Assembly (NCBI RefSeq): GCF_032118995.1 | Contig: NC_092666.1 | Location: 1,550,001-1,614,000, forward strand | Origin: Asterias amurensis | Taxonomy: Eukaryota > Echinodermata > Asteroidea > Forcipulatida > Asteriidae | Reading direction: 5' to 3' | DNA length: 64,000 nucleotides | Notes under the pieces: generated by a model | The model's input: only the letters and a program-made list of their open reading frames with translations | Databases searched by the model: none | What the model was told of the DNA's origin: nothing | Shown: in pieces, positions 50,938 through 63,411 of the stretch | Layout: each line of letters starts with the position of its first letter | How positions within the stretch are numbered: position 1 is the first letter of the stretch | Made by a program: the position numbers and the translations under genes

Positions 50938-51105
50938 CAAATATTGACTGCTTCGAGTGCTATGGTTAAAACTATGACTCCCGAGGTGATCCCCGGGGGC
51001 GTTCTACTTTCCCGAGGCGAAGCCGAGGGAAAATAGAACGCTACGGGGATCACCGAGGAAGTCATAGTTTGTAACCATTGCACAAGTAAAAGCAGTCAAT
51101 ATTTG
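50938..51105. repeat. Foldback element with GC-rich core
   Basis: CAAATATTGACTGC and GCAGTCAATATTTG are exact inverse ends. The arms continue through ACTATGACT and GGTGATCCCCG to a core in which CGTTCTACTTTCCC faces GGGAAAATAGAACG. Confidence 0.88.
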
Positions 51106-51303
51106 TTTTATAACACCCCAAACATTTCTAAACACTGTACTATTATTATTAAGTTACAAACCTGAATGCTACAATCCACGGACGACGCGAATACAGATTG
51201 CAAACACTTTTACTGTGCTGCATGTAGTGTCGTGCAATCCGAAATGGTTACAGACTATTAATTTATCATCCTCGTACACGCAACGGACGTCTGGGTACTG
51301 CAC
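51106..51303. other. No gene seen; between two foldback structures
   Basis: TATAACACCCC near 51109 and GGGGTGTTATAATA near 51462 are inverse, so the twin hairpins may sit inside a larger inverted-repeat element of about 365 bp. Confidence 0.4.
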
Positions 51304-51336
51304 GCCGTGTGCTAGTCTGACGGACTAGCGCACGGC
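51304..51336. repeat. Twin hairpin, first unit
   Basis: GCCGTGTGCTAGTC, then four to five bases, then GGACTAGCGCACGGC. Nearly perfect arms with one G:T-type mismatch. Confidence 0.9.
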
Positions 51337-51368
51337 GCCGTGTGCTAGTCTTCGGACTAGCTCACGGC
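51337..51368. repeat. Twin hairpin, second unit
   Basis: GCCGTGTGCTAGTC, loop TTC, GGACTAGCTCACGGC. It starts on the base after the first hairpin ends, a direct tandem duplication of a hairpin. Confidence 0.9.
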
Positions 51369-51874
51369 AAACCGACGCACTATCACACGGCCGTCGTCTA
51401 GCAAAACTAAGACATGTCATGTGACGCGCTCTAAACCAATGAGCAGGCAGAATACTTGCAAGGGGTGTTATAATAGACCCTTCCCATGAAGTATGTAAAT
51501 TGCACATAGCGCGTGTGCACTAACGTTTTGGTTGGCAAAATGAGGGAACTTCGCGCTGTTTTGTACACGGCTAATGGGTGCGTGACGCACACGCGATTGC
51601 GCGTCTGCTTAGTGCACAACTCTATGGTATTTGCCAACCAACAGGGTCTGTACGCATGCGTGAATGTAATTAGCATATTTCATTGGAAGGGTCCATTCAC
51701 ACTATTGTGAAACGTACGATAATGTACCCGCGAGTAACCTTTTTCCCCGTTCGAAAGCTTCCTTGCTTCCGTTCGAATATTGGTCACTACGTTGCAACTA
51801 AAATTACTAAAATAACCACCCGTTGTCTTGATTAATGTAAAATACATTTTCTCTAAAAGGATTGTGGTACCTTT
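51369..51874. other. No gene seen
   Basis: Contains CATGTGACGCGCTCTAAACC (51418), also at 44321. Confidence 0.4.
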
Positions 51875-52205
51875 GTAGCAAAACACAATGTCCACATATT
51901 TACATCAAACTTACACCGTTTCAAGATGATGACAGTAGATAGCGTACTTTGAAATATTAGCTGATGAGGTGCTGTAGTTTTTTGAGAAATGAATACAAAA
52001 AAAGTCATGAAAATACGTTTCATGCAAAAAAAAAAAAAAAACGTTTTATGATCACTGACGCGAAAAATATTTCCATGTCATTGTTTTACTCACTCAAAAA
52101 CTGCAGCACCTTAGCAAGTAATATTCTCATGAAAGCTTTCTACAATCATTATTTTCAAACTGTGTAAGTTTAATGTAAATCTGTGGACATTGTGTTTTTT
52201 TACAG
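51875..52205. repeat. Foldback element around a poly-A block
   Basis: AAAACACAATGTCCACATAT at the left and TGTGGACATTGTGTTTTTTT at the right are inverse. Inside, GAGGTGCTGTAGTTTTTTGAG faces CTCAAAAACTGCAGCACC. The centre has an A-run near 52026. Confidence 0.85.
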
Positions 52206-52674
52206 ACCCTTTAAGCGATACGGTGGCCTTTCTAGTCTTTGCACAAAATGTTTCTAGCGATAGAGGTTCCTCTATTATTATGCGCAAACGCCTGCAGTAC
52301 TTTGATCTACCAGCTCAAAGACGTCTCGAACCGAGGCTTTACAAGTAATGTTTTCAGTAGTACCGTCTATAGTAATACATGTCAACATCCCTAACTGTAT
52401 CTTTATGTGCGATGCTAGCAGCACTATGCACACTTTTATTCTTTCGAGATTCGTATAATAGTATCGATAATGATGTGATAAAACGATACCTACTAGCTAA
52501 TTAGACCCCCTAGGACATTACCTCCCCTGCTGGCTGTGTGAATTATCTAAATAAGCATCATTGTCTGAACAAATGATGGTTATCAAATCTTGCAAAAATG
52601 CATCACCTCGGGGTTTTTTGTGTACGGAGAATAATGGACTTACACGTATCCTCAAAGAAGTGTGTGAGGTCTTT
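52206..52674. other. No gene seen
   Basis: A short plus-strand frame after TTTTTACAG (52198-52206) ends at about 52349, but this boundary coincides with the preceding element, so it is not called an exon. Confidence 0.35.
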
Positions 52675-53165
52675 TAAGGGCATTGAACACTATTGGTTAT
52701 AATATGTGTTAAATTTGCATCGGGGATAAAGAACATTATTGTTTATTTTTTTTCTATACCCATACGCCGATATGTGTTAGCACTGTATACTCAGTACTTT
52801 CCCGAGTCCTGTGAAAAAAATATCACAGGGCTGTTACTCGGGTGGGATTCGAACCCACGACCCTTGCAGTTCTAAAAACTTACTTGGTAATCGAGCAATG
52901 GATTGATAGTATACAACTCTGAAGTACGTATTTTTTTTTAAAGAAAGAAGTAGTTTCTCCCTGAATTGAATAAGAGAACACAGATCAGCTGAGGTCTCCA
53001 ATTCAAGGCATCTGAAAGCACAAAACTTGATTGATATCTCGCAACTTCGACGACCAATTGAGTTAAAATTTGTACAGGTTTGCTGTTTTATCCAAAGTTG
53101 AGATACACCAAGTGAGAAGACTGGTCTTTGACGTTTAGCAAATAGGTGTCCAGTGCATTTATGAG
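52675..53165 (-). repeat. Foldback family A interrupted by a SINE
   Basis: The left tip (GGGCATTGAACACTATTGG) and the remainder from 52870 (ACTTACTTGGTAATCGAGCA to CAAATAGGTGTCCAGTGCAT) belong to one A element; the SINE at 52700-52870 separates them. Confidence 0.75.
52700..52870 (-). repeat. tRNA-derived SINE inserted in family A
   Basis: On the minus strand: CAAGGGTCGTGGGTTCGAATCCC (B box), CCGAGTAACAGCCC, a hairpin of TCACAGG and CCTGTGA, then GTGCTAACACATATCGGCG and the 3' end CCCCGATGCAAATTTAAC. The A-box part is lost. Confidence 0.75.
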
Positions 53166-54054
53166 GAGCAATGTAAAAGATAAATATTCCGCCAAAAATG
53201 TCGAGGCTTTGACAGTACTCTTTTCAGCGAAAGTTTATTTTTTGTTGAGTGGGTTAATGAATCCCTTGTGTCGACTGTATTATTTGAAAGCGACCTCTTA
53301 AGGGGCGGACTCTTGTTGGCGGGCTTTATTATGAACATAGAACTCACACATAATTACCCTATAGCTTGAAAGGAGAAGAAAGCGAACAAGCTTTGAAAGA
53401 AGTATAAAATCAACTATGCAATCGAGGCAGACTTTTCCCCCAATGTAATACACGCTGACGGGCCCTATGGTATTCATGTAGTATAACCGTTGTATGTATC
53501 AAGGTTAAAATAATAACTGCGTGCGCCAGAAAGAATGACGTCACGAGTTTTTTTACCAGGAAAAGAAGGCGTCTGCAATTAATATGCAAAATTGTGTCTC
53601 AAGGAAACTAGGAGACGCTTGAAAGTTTGATCTGTTTTCTACCATTCATTAGTTACTTTAGAAAGGGTGTGTTCTGCGTGGGTTTAACATAATTTTGTCT
53701 TTGGACAACATGAAAGTTTCGTGAAAGACACGGTTCCTTAGATTGTGCGCTTTCGAACTCCAAAAACAGCGAGCAAGTACAAAGATTGATTTTGTTTTCA
53801 CTCGAACCCAGGTTGGCCGACCATTGGAACTAGCCACAAGACCATTGTTTTTTCACTGGTTTCAATAGCCTGTTCCGTGTCTAAAGCGCGAAAGGGGAAC
53901 CAGTAAAAAGGGCGGATGGCAATGTGTTGAACACCGTGGTAACAATGGTTGACTTGGCTTCCAAACGAGTCGTTTGGGCATGGTTTGATTGGGTGCACAA
54001 TGCTCTTGTATTTTGCTGTTCAGTTGTCGATTAAATGTGTGCATTCGAACTTGT
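53166..54054. other. No gene seen
   Basis: Short ORFs on both strands, none with domain or splice support. Confidence 0.4.
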
Positions 54055-54290
54055 TCCAAGTTGAAAAGATGGTTAAAAAGCAGAATATAAATGGTCCACA
54101 CAAATATACCACACAACTGTGTGGTTTTCCTTTTTCTTTGTCAACTAAAGTAGCCCGCCAATTTGCATTATGCAGAATTTTGGACCGTGTCAGCTCACAA
54201 CGTAAAATAACAAACCTCACTTTGTGTGGACCATACTTTACAATCATCTTTCAAAACGTCTTAATTTCATATAACAAACGCTTTCAGGCC
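54055..54290. repeat. Diverged relative of foldback family C
   Basis: TGGTCCACACAAATATACCAC and GTGTGGTTTTCCTTTTTC at the left, and CACTTTGTGTGGACCATAC with ATCATCTTTCAAAACGTC at the right, parallel family C arms, but the sequence is too diverged to call a full copy. Confidence 0.5.
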
Positions 54291-54584
54291 TATCCAGGGC
54301 CATCTTTTGCTGACGACCTTCTGTTACTGTGAACATGTTCTTGGAAGAAGGGCGTCGGCCCATTCAGCTCTTCTTCCTGGAACACATGAGACGACCTCCA
54401 AAATGTCTTAATTAAAACCATGCATGCAATGCCCACGCCTGCTAGATTATACACAAACCATGACTGCATTGTGCTGTGTATGTTTAGAAAACGTTTATAC
54501 CTTATAAAAATGCCGTATTCATATTGTTTTCTAAGCTAATAACCTTTTCAGATATGTAGTGATAATTTGGCCAAAACAAACATT

Positions 54585-54962
54585 TAAAGCCATTGGACCT
54601 TTTCGGTAAACAGTATTGTCCAAGGCCCACACTTCGTGCATCACAACTTCTATATCAAATAACAAACCTGTGAAAATTTGGGCTTAATCGGTCATCGGAG
54701 TCGGGAAAAAATAACGGGAAAACCCACCCGTGTATCCGCGCGTTTCGCCGTGTCATGACATGTGTTTAAAATAAATCCGTAATTCTCGTTAACGAGAATT
54801 GATATTGTTTTACTGTTTTCTCAAAAAGTAAAGCATTTCATGGAATAATATTTCAAGAGAAGTATTTCACCACTACCTTCTGTAAACCCTGTAAGTTATT
54901 TGTAAATCTGTGAACTTTAAATTTTTTTTCTGTACCGAAAGGGTCCAATGGCTTTAAACAAA
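54585..54962. repeat. Foldback element, family E, copy 2
   Basis: AAAGCCATTGGACC at the left and GGGTCCAATGGCTTTAA at the right are inverse; the interior has the palindromic ATTCTCGTTAACGAGAAT at its centre. Confidence 0.85.
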
Positions 54963-55429
54963 TATTTACGTTTTAACTTTGTTAGAAATCATTATGCTTT
55001 TGCACTGTGAAAGCGCAGTATTTTTTTTACACAAGCATTTTATTAAAGTGTTTGATGAATGGAGAATCCGAGTCCATGAGTCATGGGCCTATTCCCGAAA
55101 GGACCATGTGGCATATAGAACTTAATAGTTTCACTTGTTTTTGCCTACTGAAAGAGTAGATGTCCTTTCGGTCTATTGGTTGCATGGGAGGGGTTAAAAA
55201 AACGCTAGTTTCTGGAAATACACCGCTCTCTCCAAGTACTCTCTCACACTACGCATGAATGCTAACAAATTTTGTTCGACTGTAGCGGATCTTCCGTCCA
55301 AAATTGATGCCTGATTGCACTTCGTTAAACGCCACAGACCCAAATACGTCATTCCCTCCATTGATATCAGTAACGCATGATTTAACGTCTTAGACGGATA
55401 GATCTAGCTTTGGGGATAAAGTACACACT
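54963..55429. other. No gene seen
   Basis: Nothing recognised. Confidence 0.4.
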
Positions 55430-56180
55430 TTTAGGCAACATTTTAAAGAACAGACCGATTAAATTATGTCCTAAGAGTACAGACAATCACGCGTTGTCTA
55501 GTGTATGATGAAGCAGCAACACATTGGTTAATCACGTTGTAGCAAGGGTATATAAATATACAAATCCAGCTTTTCGGTGAAATCATAAAAGGACAGTACA
55601 TTATTTTTTTTCTTCTAAAAGTACAGTCTATCGTTTTATCTATTTTTTTTTAACGAAGCAGTCAACTAAGAAGTGCTATCCAATGGTTGATCAAATTATA
55701 TAGCAAGAGCATGGAATTATACAGATCCAGCCGTTGAAAGTAGGCCTAACCTTTTAACAAAAAATTGAAGGGACCGTAAGTACAGTAAATCGCATCTTGA
55801 AGTTTTTGATAAACGCAGCTTCCAAGAAGTGTCATCCAATAGATTACTTGATAGTAAGAGCATATTATGATTTTCATTTAGCTTTGAGGTAAAGTACCCC
55901 CTTCCTTTCAACCAAAATTTGAAGGCACAGAACCTTATTGTCGAAAAGTACAATATATCACTTTATCTATTTTTCTTTTACAAAGCAATCAGCCAAGAAG
56001 TGTCATACAATGGATGATTACGTTATAGCTTTAAAGATGAAGTACATTCAACCAATATGTGAAGGAAAAGTTCTTAAAGTACAGCCAATCGTCTAACGCG
56101 AAAATCACCAAAGAAGACAGTGCATTGGTAGGTCACATTAAAGCAAGTTTTTCAAATCCTTGTTTTTCGGAATCATGAAA
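55430..56180 (+). repeat. Diverged tandem array, about 150-165-bp units
   Basis: Five units start with AGTACAG-like words near 55475, 55620, 55780, 55948 and 56079. Each contains AAGAAGTG.CATCCAATGG-like followed by TGATTACGTTATAGCAAGAG-like and AAATCCAGCTTT-like words. Divergence is high but the block order is constant. Confidence 0.7.
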
Positions 56181-56759
56181 AGCGAAATAAGAAACAATTG
56201 GCAACATTTGCACAAATGGAACACTACCCAGCTGTCGTCCAATTGATCTATCTCATTTTTGCCTCGGTGAGCACGCTGTTTGAGAGTGTAACGTCATTGC
56301 AGTGTTTTATCCACACAGGCTATCTTAAATGGATGGATATAATTATTATTACCGAACATGATTGTGTAATAAGTAACTTGCATGAGCACAATTATTGCAA
56401 ACCGGGGTCAACTTTTTGGCTCAGAGTTGGCCGTCTCACGTACATCACTGTTTCCAATAATATACAAGACTGTTCAAGGCTTAAACGTTATTGACCCTTT
56501 TATAAAAAAGTATACAATTTAAAGCAATGGCATTATCTTCATTATTATCGTTATCAGGCTGCGCTCATCCATTGTTGGATGAAGCCATCATCATGCAATT
56601 ACAATTATCTTCCCCTTCTTGCTAGTCTAGTCCCAGTTGTTGTGTTTGTAAGTTTGTATTTCCTCACTCGTCTTATATAAGTGATTCGTCTCCTGTTGAG
56701 GTGTTCGATACGAGGCATATATCTTTACACCAAAGAAATCTACACAATGTTGCGATTTT
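56181..56759. other. No convincing gene
   Basis: A 98-codon frame at 56198-56494 has no domain, poor start context and AT-driven composition; left uncalled. Confidence 0.35.
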
Positions 56760-56925
56760 CTACCTTACACTCTGGTAAAAGTAAAACAGCAGGACAGTTC
56801 TTTGCAGAACTGAAAATGCTCCTAAAAATCCGATAATCTAGTCCGCGGCGGAAGCATATAAAGAATGACAGTTCTCTTAAAAAAAAAAAATACCTGTTGT
56901 ATATACACATGGTGTTACCGCAAAC
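56760..56925 (+). repeat. Dispersed repeat, family G
   Basis: AACAGCAGGACAGTTCTTTGC, AGTCCGCGGCGGAAG and the end CATGGTGTTACCGCAAAC, in the same order as 1343-1530. Confidence 0.65.
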
Positions 56926-57773
56926 ATATTGATACCTCACCATTAAACGCCTCAAATCCCATATGTTAAACGGATAATACACTTTTCTTCAAAGTGACAT
57001 TGGAACGTGTGACCACAATCTTTTGAACGCATGTAAAATTATGCGAGAGACATCTTTTATTGCCAATAATTGACCACAACAATCGTACGCTGTCTGTACG
57101 AGCCAAGCAAGCCTTTAGTTGTCAAATTACACCATTATTTACGAGCACAACGGGAATAATAATGCATTAAATTTAGAATGGTACAAGCGCTTTCAATTGC
57201 TTGTCTGGAAACTAGTTAATATTTTACATCGCGTGTCTCTGGACTAATGGAAGCGACCATGACATAGACGCTACATCTTTTGTGGCCATAGCAACGCCGT
57301 AAAAATAGCACTTATTCTAGGCATGAACAATTGAAAGCACTCGGTTGTCGGTTTGGGTCCTCCTTGTTTTATTGCAGGCACTTGGCATTATCCGTGAGCA
57401 GAGAGAGTCAAAGCACATTAAAGTAATAGGCAATTGGATTTTGAAAGAGTGTTTTGGACCACAGATATAATTCACAGCATGATGATTGATTATGTCATCG
57501 TAAATGTTTGACGTCGACATCACTAGATGAATATCTGCATGAATATGACAACATTTTGAAGAAAGATGTCGTCTTCCCGATGTGTTGGAGAGATCCACAC
57601 AATGTTACCACTTGCAACACTATGTGGAATTAAACACAAATCCACACTCGTGAAGACAAGCCAACACTCACACAATAGAGTTTTACATATGATTGTACCC
57701 GCAAGTTAACAAAAAAGTTTCTTATTAGAGAAGTCCCAACTGTTTTGTATTAGGTATTGAAGAGTTAATTGTT
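56926..57773. other. No gene seen
   Basis: The minus-strand frame 57317-57598 has no domain or splice support. Confidence 0.4.
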
Positions 57774-60700
57774 CACAGAGCAAATGAGTGTCACACAGAG
57801 TATGCAACACTAGCCGTGCCTTGAGAGTGTCAACAGAGTATGCAACTCCCCAGGGAGCTGAGATGGTAAGGAATGATTTAAGGGCCAGTGACCAGGGACA
57901 ATAATGTCGGAAGCGCTTTGAGACACCCCGTGAAGACAGCTATATAAAAACCGTGTATTATTATTATTATTAGCCGTGCCTTATGAGTGTCCACAGAGTA
58001 TGCAACACTAGCCGTGCCTTATGAGTGTCCACAGAGTATGCAACACTAGCCGTGCCTTATGAGTGTCCACAGAGTATGCAACACTAGCCGTGCCTTATGA
58101 GTGTCCACAGAGTATGCAACACTAGCCGTGCCCTATGAGTGTCCACAGAGTGTGCAACACTAGCCGTGCCTTATGAGTATCCACAGAGTGTGCAACACTA
58201 ACCGTGTCTAATGAGTGTCCATAGAGTATGCAACACTAGCCGTGCCTTATGAGTGTCCACAGAGTGTGCAACACTAGCCGTGCCTTATGAGTGTCCACAG
58301 AGTGTGCAACACTAGCCGTGTCTTATGAGTGTCCACAGAGTATGCAACACTAGCCGTTCCGTATGAGTGTCCACAGAGTATGCAAAATTAGCCGTGCCGT
58401 ATGAGTGTCCACAGAGTGTGCAACACTAGCCGTGTCTTATGAGTGTCCACAGAGTATGCAACACTAGCCGTGCCTTATGAGTGTCCACAGAGTATGCAGC
58501 ACCAGCCGTGCCTTATGAGTGTCCACAGAGTATGCAACACTAGCCGTGCCTTATGAGTGTCCACAGAGTATGCAACACTAGCCGTGCCTTATGAGTGTCC
58601 ACAGAGTGTGCAACATTAGCCGTGCCTTATGAGTATCCACAGAGTGTGCAACACTAACCGTGTCTTATGAGTGTCCATAGAGTATGCAACACTAGCCGTG
58701 CCTTATGAGTGTCCACAGAGTGTGCAACACTAGCCGTGCCTTATGAGTGTCCACAGAGCGTGCAACACTAGCCGTGTCTTATGAGTGTCCACAGAGTATG
58801 CAACACTAGCCGTTCCGTTTGAGTGTCCACAGAGTATGCAACATTAGCCGTGCCGTATGAGTGTCCACAGAGTGTGCAACACTAGCCGTGTCTTATGAGT
58901 GTCCACAGAGTATGCAACACTAGCCGTGCCTTATGAGTGTCCACAGAGTATGCAGCACCAGCCGTACCTTATGAGTGTCCACAGAGTATGCAGCACCAGC
59001 CGTGCCTTATGAGTTTCCACAGAGTATGCAACACTAGCCGTACCTTATGAGTGTCCACAGAGTATGCAGCACCAGCCGTGCCTTATGAGTTTTCACAGAG
59101 TATGCAACACTAGCCGTGCCTTATGAGTGTCCACAGAGTATGCAACACTAGCCGTGCCTTATGAGTGTCCACAGAGTATGCAACACTAGCCGTGCCTTAT
59201 GAGTGTCCACAGAGTATGCAACACTAGCCGTCCCTTATGAGTGTCCACAGAGTGTGCAACACTAGCCGTGCCTTATGAGTATCCACAGAGTGTGCAACAC
59301 TAACCGTGTCTAATGAGTGTCCATAGAGTATGCAACACTAGCCGTGCCTTATGAGTGTCCACAGAGTGTGCAACACTAGCCGTGCCTTATGAGTGTCCAC
59401 AGAGTGTGCAACACTAGCCGTGTCTTATGAGTGTCCACAGAGTATGCAACACTAGCCGTTCCGTATGAGTGTCCACAGAGTATGCAACATTAGCCGTGCC
59501 GTATGAGTGTCCACAGAGTGTGCAACACTAGCCGTGTCTTATGAGTGTCCACAGAGTATGCAACACTAGCCGTGCCTTATGAGTGTCCACAGAGTATGCA
59601 GCACCAGCCGTGCCTTATGAGTGTCCACAGAGTATGCAACACTAGCCGTGCCTTATGAGTGTCCATAGAGTATGCAACACTAGCCGTGCCTTATGAGTGT
59701 CCACAGAGTGTGCAACACTAGCCGTGCCTTATGAGTATCCACAGAGTGTGCAACACTAACCGTGTCTTATGAGTGTCCATAGAGTATGCAACACTAGCCG
59801 TGCCTTATGAGTGTCCACAGAGTGTGCAACACTAGCCGTGCCTTATGAGTGTCCATAGAGCGTGCAACACTAGCCGTGTCTTATGAGTGTCCACAGAGTA
59901 TGCAGCACCAGCCGTGCCTTATGAGTTTCCACAGAGTATGCAACACTAGCCGTGCCTCATGAGTGTCCACAGAGTATGCAACACTAGCCGTGCCTTATGA
60001 GTGTCCACAGAGTGTGCAACACTAGCCGTGCCTTATGAGTATCCACAGAGTGTGCAACACTAACCGTGTCTTATGAGTGTCCATAGAGTATGCAACACTA
60101 GCCGTGCCTTATGAGTGTCCACAGAGTGTGCAACACTAGCCGTGCCTTATGAGTGTCCACAGAGCGTGCAACACTAGCCGTGTCTTATGAGTGTCCACAG
60201 AGTATGCAACACTAGCCGTTCCGTTTGAGTGTCCACAGAGTATGCAACATTAGCCGTGCCGTATGAGTGTCCACAGAGTGTGCAACACTAGCCGTGTCTT
60301 ATGAGTGTCCACAGAGTATGCAGCACCAGCCGTACCTTATGAGTGTCCACAGAGTATGCAGCACCAGCCGTGCCTTATGAGTTTCCACAGAGTATGCAAC
60401 ACTAGCCGTACCTTATGAGTGTCCACAGAGTATGCAGCACCAGCCGTGCCTTATGAGTTTTCACAGAGTATGCAACACTAGCCGTGCCTTATGAGTGTCC
60501 ACAGAGTATGCAACACTAGCCGTGCCTTATGAGTGTCCACAGAGTATGCAACACTAGCCGTGCCTTATGAGTGTCCACAGAGTATGCAACACTAGCCGTC
60601 CCTTATGAGTGTCCACAGAGTGTGCAACACTAGCCGTGCCTTATGAGTATCCACAGAGTGTGCAACACTAACCGTGTCTAATGAGTGTCCATAGAGTATG

Positions 60701-62160
60701 CAACACTAGCCGTGCCTTATGAGTGTCCACAGAGTGTGCAACACTAGCCGTGCCTTATGAGTGTCCACAGAGTATGCAGCACCAGCCGTACCTTATGAGT
60801 GTCCACAGAGTATGCAGCACCAGCCGTGCCTTATGAGTTTCCACAGAGTATGCAACACTAGCCGTACCTTATGAGTGTCCACAGAGTATGCAGCACCAGC
60901 CGTGCCTTATGAGTTTTCACAGAGTATGCAACCCTAGCCGTGCCTTATGAGTGTCCACAGAGTATGCAACACTAGCCGTGCCTTATGAGTGTCCACAGAG
61001 TATGCAACACTAGCCGTGCCTTATGAGTGTCCACAGAGTATGCAACACTAGCCGTCCCTTATGAGTGTCCACAGAGTGTGCAACACTAGCCGTGCCTTAT
61101 GAGTATCCACAGAGTGTGCAACACTAACCGTGTCTAATGAGTGTCCATAGAGTATGCAACACTAGCCGTGCCTTATGAGTGTCCACAGAGTGTGCAACAC
61201 TAGCCGTGCCTTATGAGTGTCCACAGAGTGTGCAACACTAGCCGTGTCTTATGAGTGTCCACAGAGTATGCAACACTAGCCGTTCCGTATGAGTGTCCAC
61301 AGAGTATGCAACATTAGCCGTGCCGTATGAGTGTCCACAGAGTGTGCAACACTAGCCGTGTCTTATGAGTGTCCACAGAGTATGCAACACTAGCCGTGCC
61401 TTATGAGTGTCCACAGAGTATGCAGCACCAGCCGTGCCTTATGAGTGTCCACAGAGTATGCAACACTAGCCGTGCCTTATGAGTGTCCACAGAGTATGCA
61501 ACACTAGCCGTGCCTTATGAGTGTCCACAGAGTGTGCAACACTAGCCGTGCCTTATGAGTATCCACAGAGTGTGCAACACTAACCGTGTCTTATGAGTGT
61601 CCATAGAGTATGCAACACTAGCCGTGCCTTATGAGTGTCCACAGAGTGTGCAACACTAGCCGTGCCTTATGAGTGTCCACAGAGCGTGCAACACTAGCCG
61701 TGTCTTATGAGTGTCCACAGAGTATGCAACACTAGCCGTTCCGTTTGAGTGTCCACAGAGTATGCAACATTAGCCGTGCCGTATGAGTGTCCACAGAGTG
61801 TGCAACACTAGCCGTGTCTTATGAGTGTCCACAGAGTATGCAACACTAGCCGTGCCTTATGAGTGTCCACAGAGTATGCAGCACCAGCCGTACCTTATGA
61901 GTGTCCACAGAGTATGCAGCACCAGCCGTGCCTTATGAGTTTCCACAGAGTATGCAACACTAGCCGTACCTTATGAGTGTCCACAGAGTATGCAGCACCA
62001 GCCGTGCCTTATGAGTTTCCACAGAGTATGCAACACTAGCCGTGCCTTATGAGTGTCCACAGAGTATGCAACACTAGCCGTGCCTTATGAGTGTCCACAG
62101 AGTATGCAACAGTAGCCGTCCCTTATGAGTGTCCACAAAGTGTGCAACACTAGCCGTGCC
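57774..62160 (+). repeat. 38-bp minisatellite with higher-order structure
   Basis: The unit is TAGCCGTGCCTTATGAGTGT followed by CCACAGAGTATGCAACAC. Counting from 57971 to 62151 gives 4180 bp, exactly 110 units, so the array has no net indel. Two degenerate units precede it (57774-57846), cut off by an inserted SINE tail. Variant units (TAACCGTGTC, GTTCCGTATG, CAGCACCAGCC, GAGTATCCAC) recur in a fixed order. The TAACCGTGTC variant is at 58199, 58655, 59301, 59757, 60061, 60669, 61125 and 61581, which is 12, 17, 12, 8, 16, 12 and 12 units apart: a higher-order block of about 456 bp. There is no long open frame. Confidence 0.97.
57847..57970 (+). repeat. SINE 3' tail inserted at the array edge
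   Basis: CAGGGAGCTGAGATGGTAAG, GAATGATTTAAGGGCCAGTG and AAGCGCTTTGAGAC match the minus strand of 22996-23140, ending in an ATT microsatellite. The head is missing (5' truncation). Confidence 0.85.
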
Positions 62161-63411
62161 TTCGCTATTTTATGGAGACCCAGAACCAAACAAAAGGGAA
62201 AAACAAAAGGTCTCCATAGGAATTCTAAGAAGCATAGTGATCCACCACAAAGATGTAAAAGTATACCTTACACAACAATGCAAATGTATTCAGCGCTGTT
62301 TCCATCAAGACCATAAAGAGCACTATAGAGAAAGCAATTAACATGGACAAACGTGAGTCTTTAGAACTTTACGAAATGCCGACAGTAACAGATTCCCTGC
62401 GAAGGAAAATTGTTTGAAATCATTGGCCCGGCTACACTGAAGGCGTTTTTACCTAGAATTCTGTTTTGGGAATATTCAAGCGAGTGATGTCAAGTGTGGA
62501 CCGAATGAAAAGTGGAATTGTATTAAGGAGTAGTTTTGTTCAAGCATTTAAAAACAATAAGGGCAACTTCAAATGGATTCGTTCTCTAATCGGTAGCCAA
62601 TGAAGGACAAGGGAAATACTCTGCTTATCTGCTTTTAGTATTAGGTCGAAATGTCAGGCCAAAATCAAGTCAATAATTAATTCCAGCCTTGTCATATTTC
62701 TTCCGTCTCATTTTTAACACTGTATCTTTAACACCCCAGAGATCAAACCAATTGTTAATACGTGACGTGGTCTTTTATATCAGTCTCGTACGCCTGGTTA
62801 AGGACAATTTAAGAAATTACTTCTAAAAATAGGACATGGCCTTGTGTCCCGTGGCGTAATTTCATTGTTAGGAAGACAATGTAACATCAACAACGGGTCA
62901 AGTAACACATTGTCACCCTTCAAATGTCAGTAAACGAAAACATCGCAGCCGATTTTGCGAAACGGTGAGGTGTTTAACGAGTCACATACCACATAAAATA
63001 GAAATATTTCAAAATTATTTATTATTATTTATTATTTCTCATGCGCATTCAAATTACAAGTGAAGTAGTTTGACACGGGGGACAGGGTTTAGTGTGCACA
63101 CTTTACTACAGTCTACGATGCACAAACCTCAACATATGACGTCACACTTAGCGAATTCGCAGTTTAATCCGACGTACACGTGTATACATTTATAGGGCTC
63201 TTCCTCTGTATTTTTTTCTTAAAGCAATTAATAAACGGTTAGCAAAATCAGTGAAAATACCCCATGTTTTTTTTTTAATTTAGAGTGCAGAAACGAGATT
63301 GGTTTATCTATTATCAAATCTTATCTTCTTTAGTGTCAGATCGTCGTCCCAATGTATGTCTAGGTCTAAAAACGTTAATTAACCGAGTTATTATTTTTAT
63401 TTTGTAAGTAC
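62161..63411. other. No gene seen
   Basis: The minisatellite ends abruptly into ordinary DNA. A TTATTTATTATTATTTATTA tract lies near 63015. No exon is recognised. Confidence 0.4.

Noticed and set aside
53949..54332. 127-codon plus-strand ORF
   Set aside because: Its second half lies in a diverged family C repeat and no domain is visible.
57774..62160. CRISPR array
   Set aside because: Units are contiguous without unique spacers, and the DNA is clearly eukaryotic.
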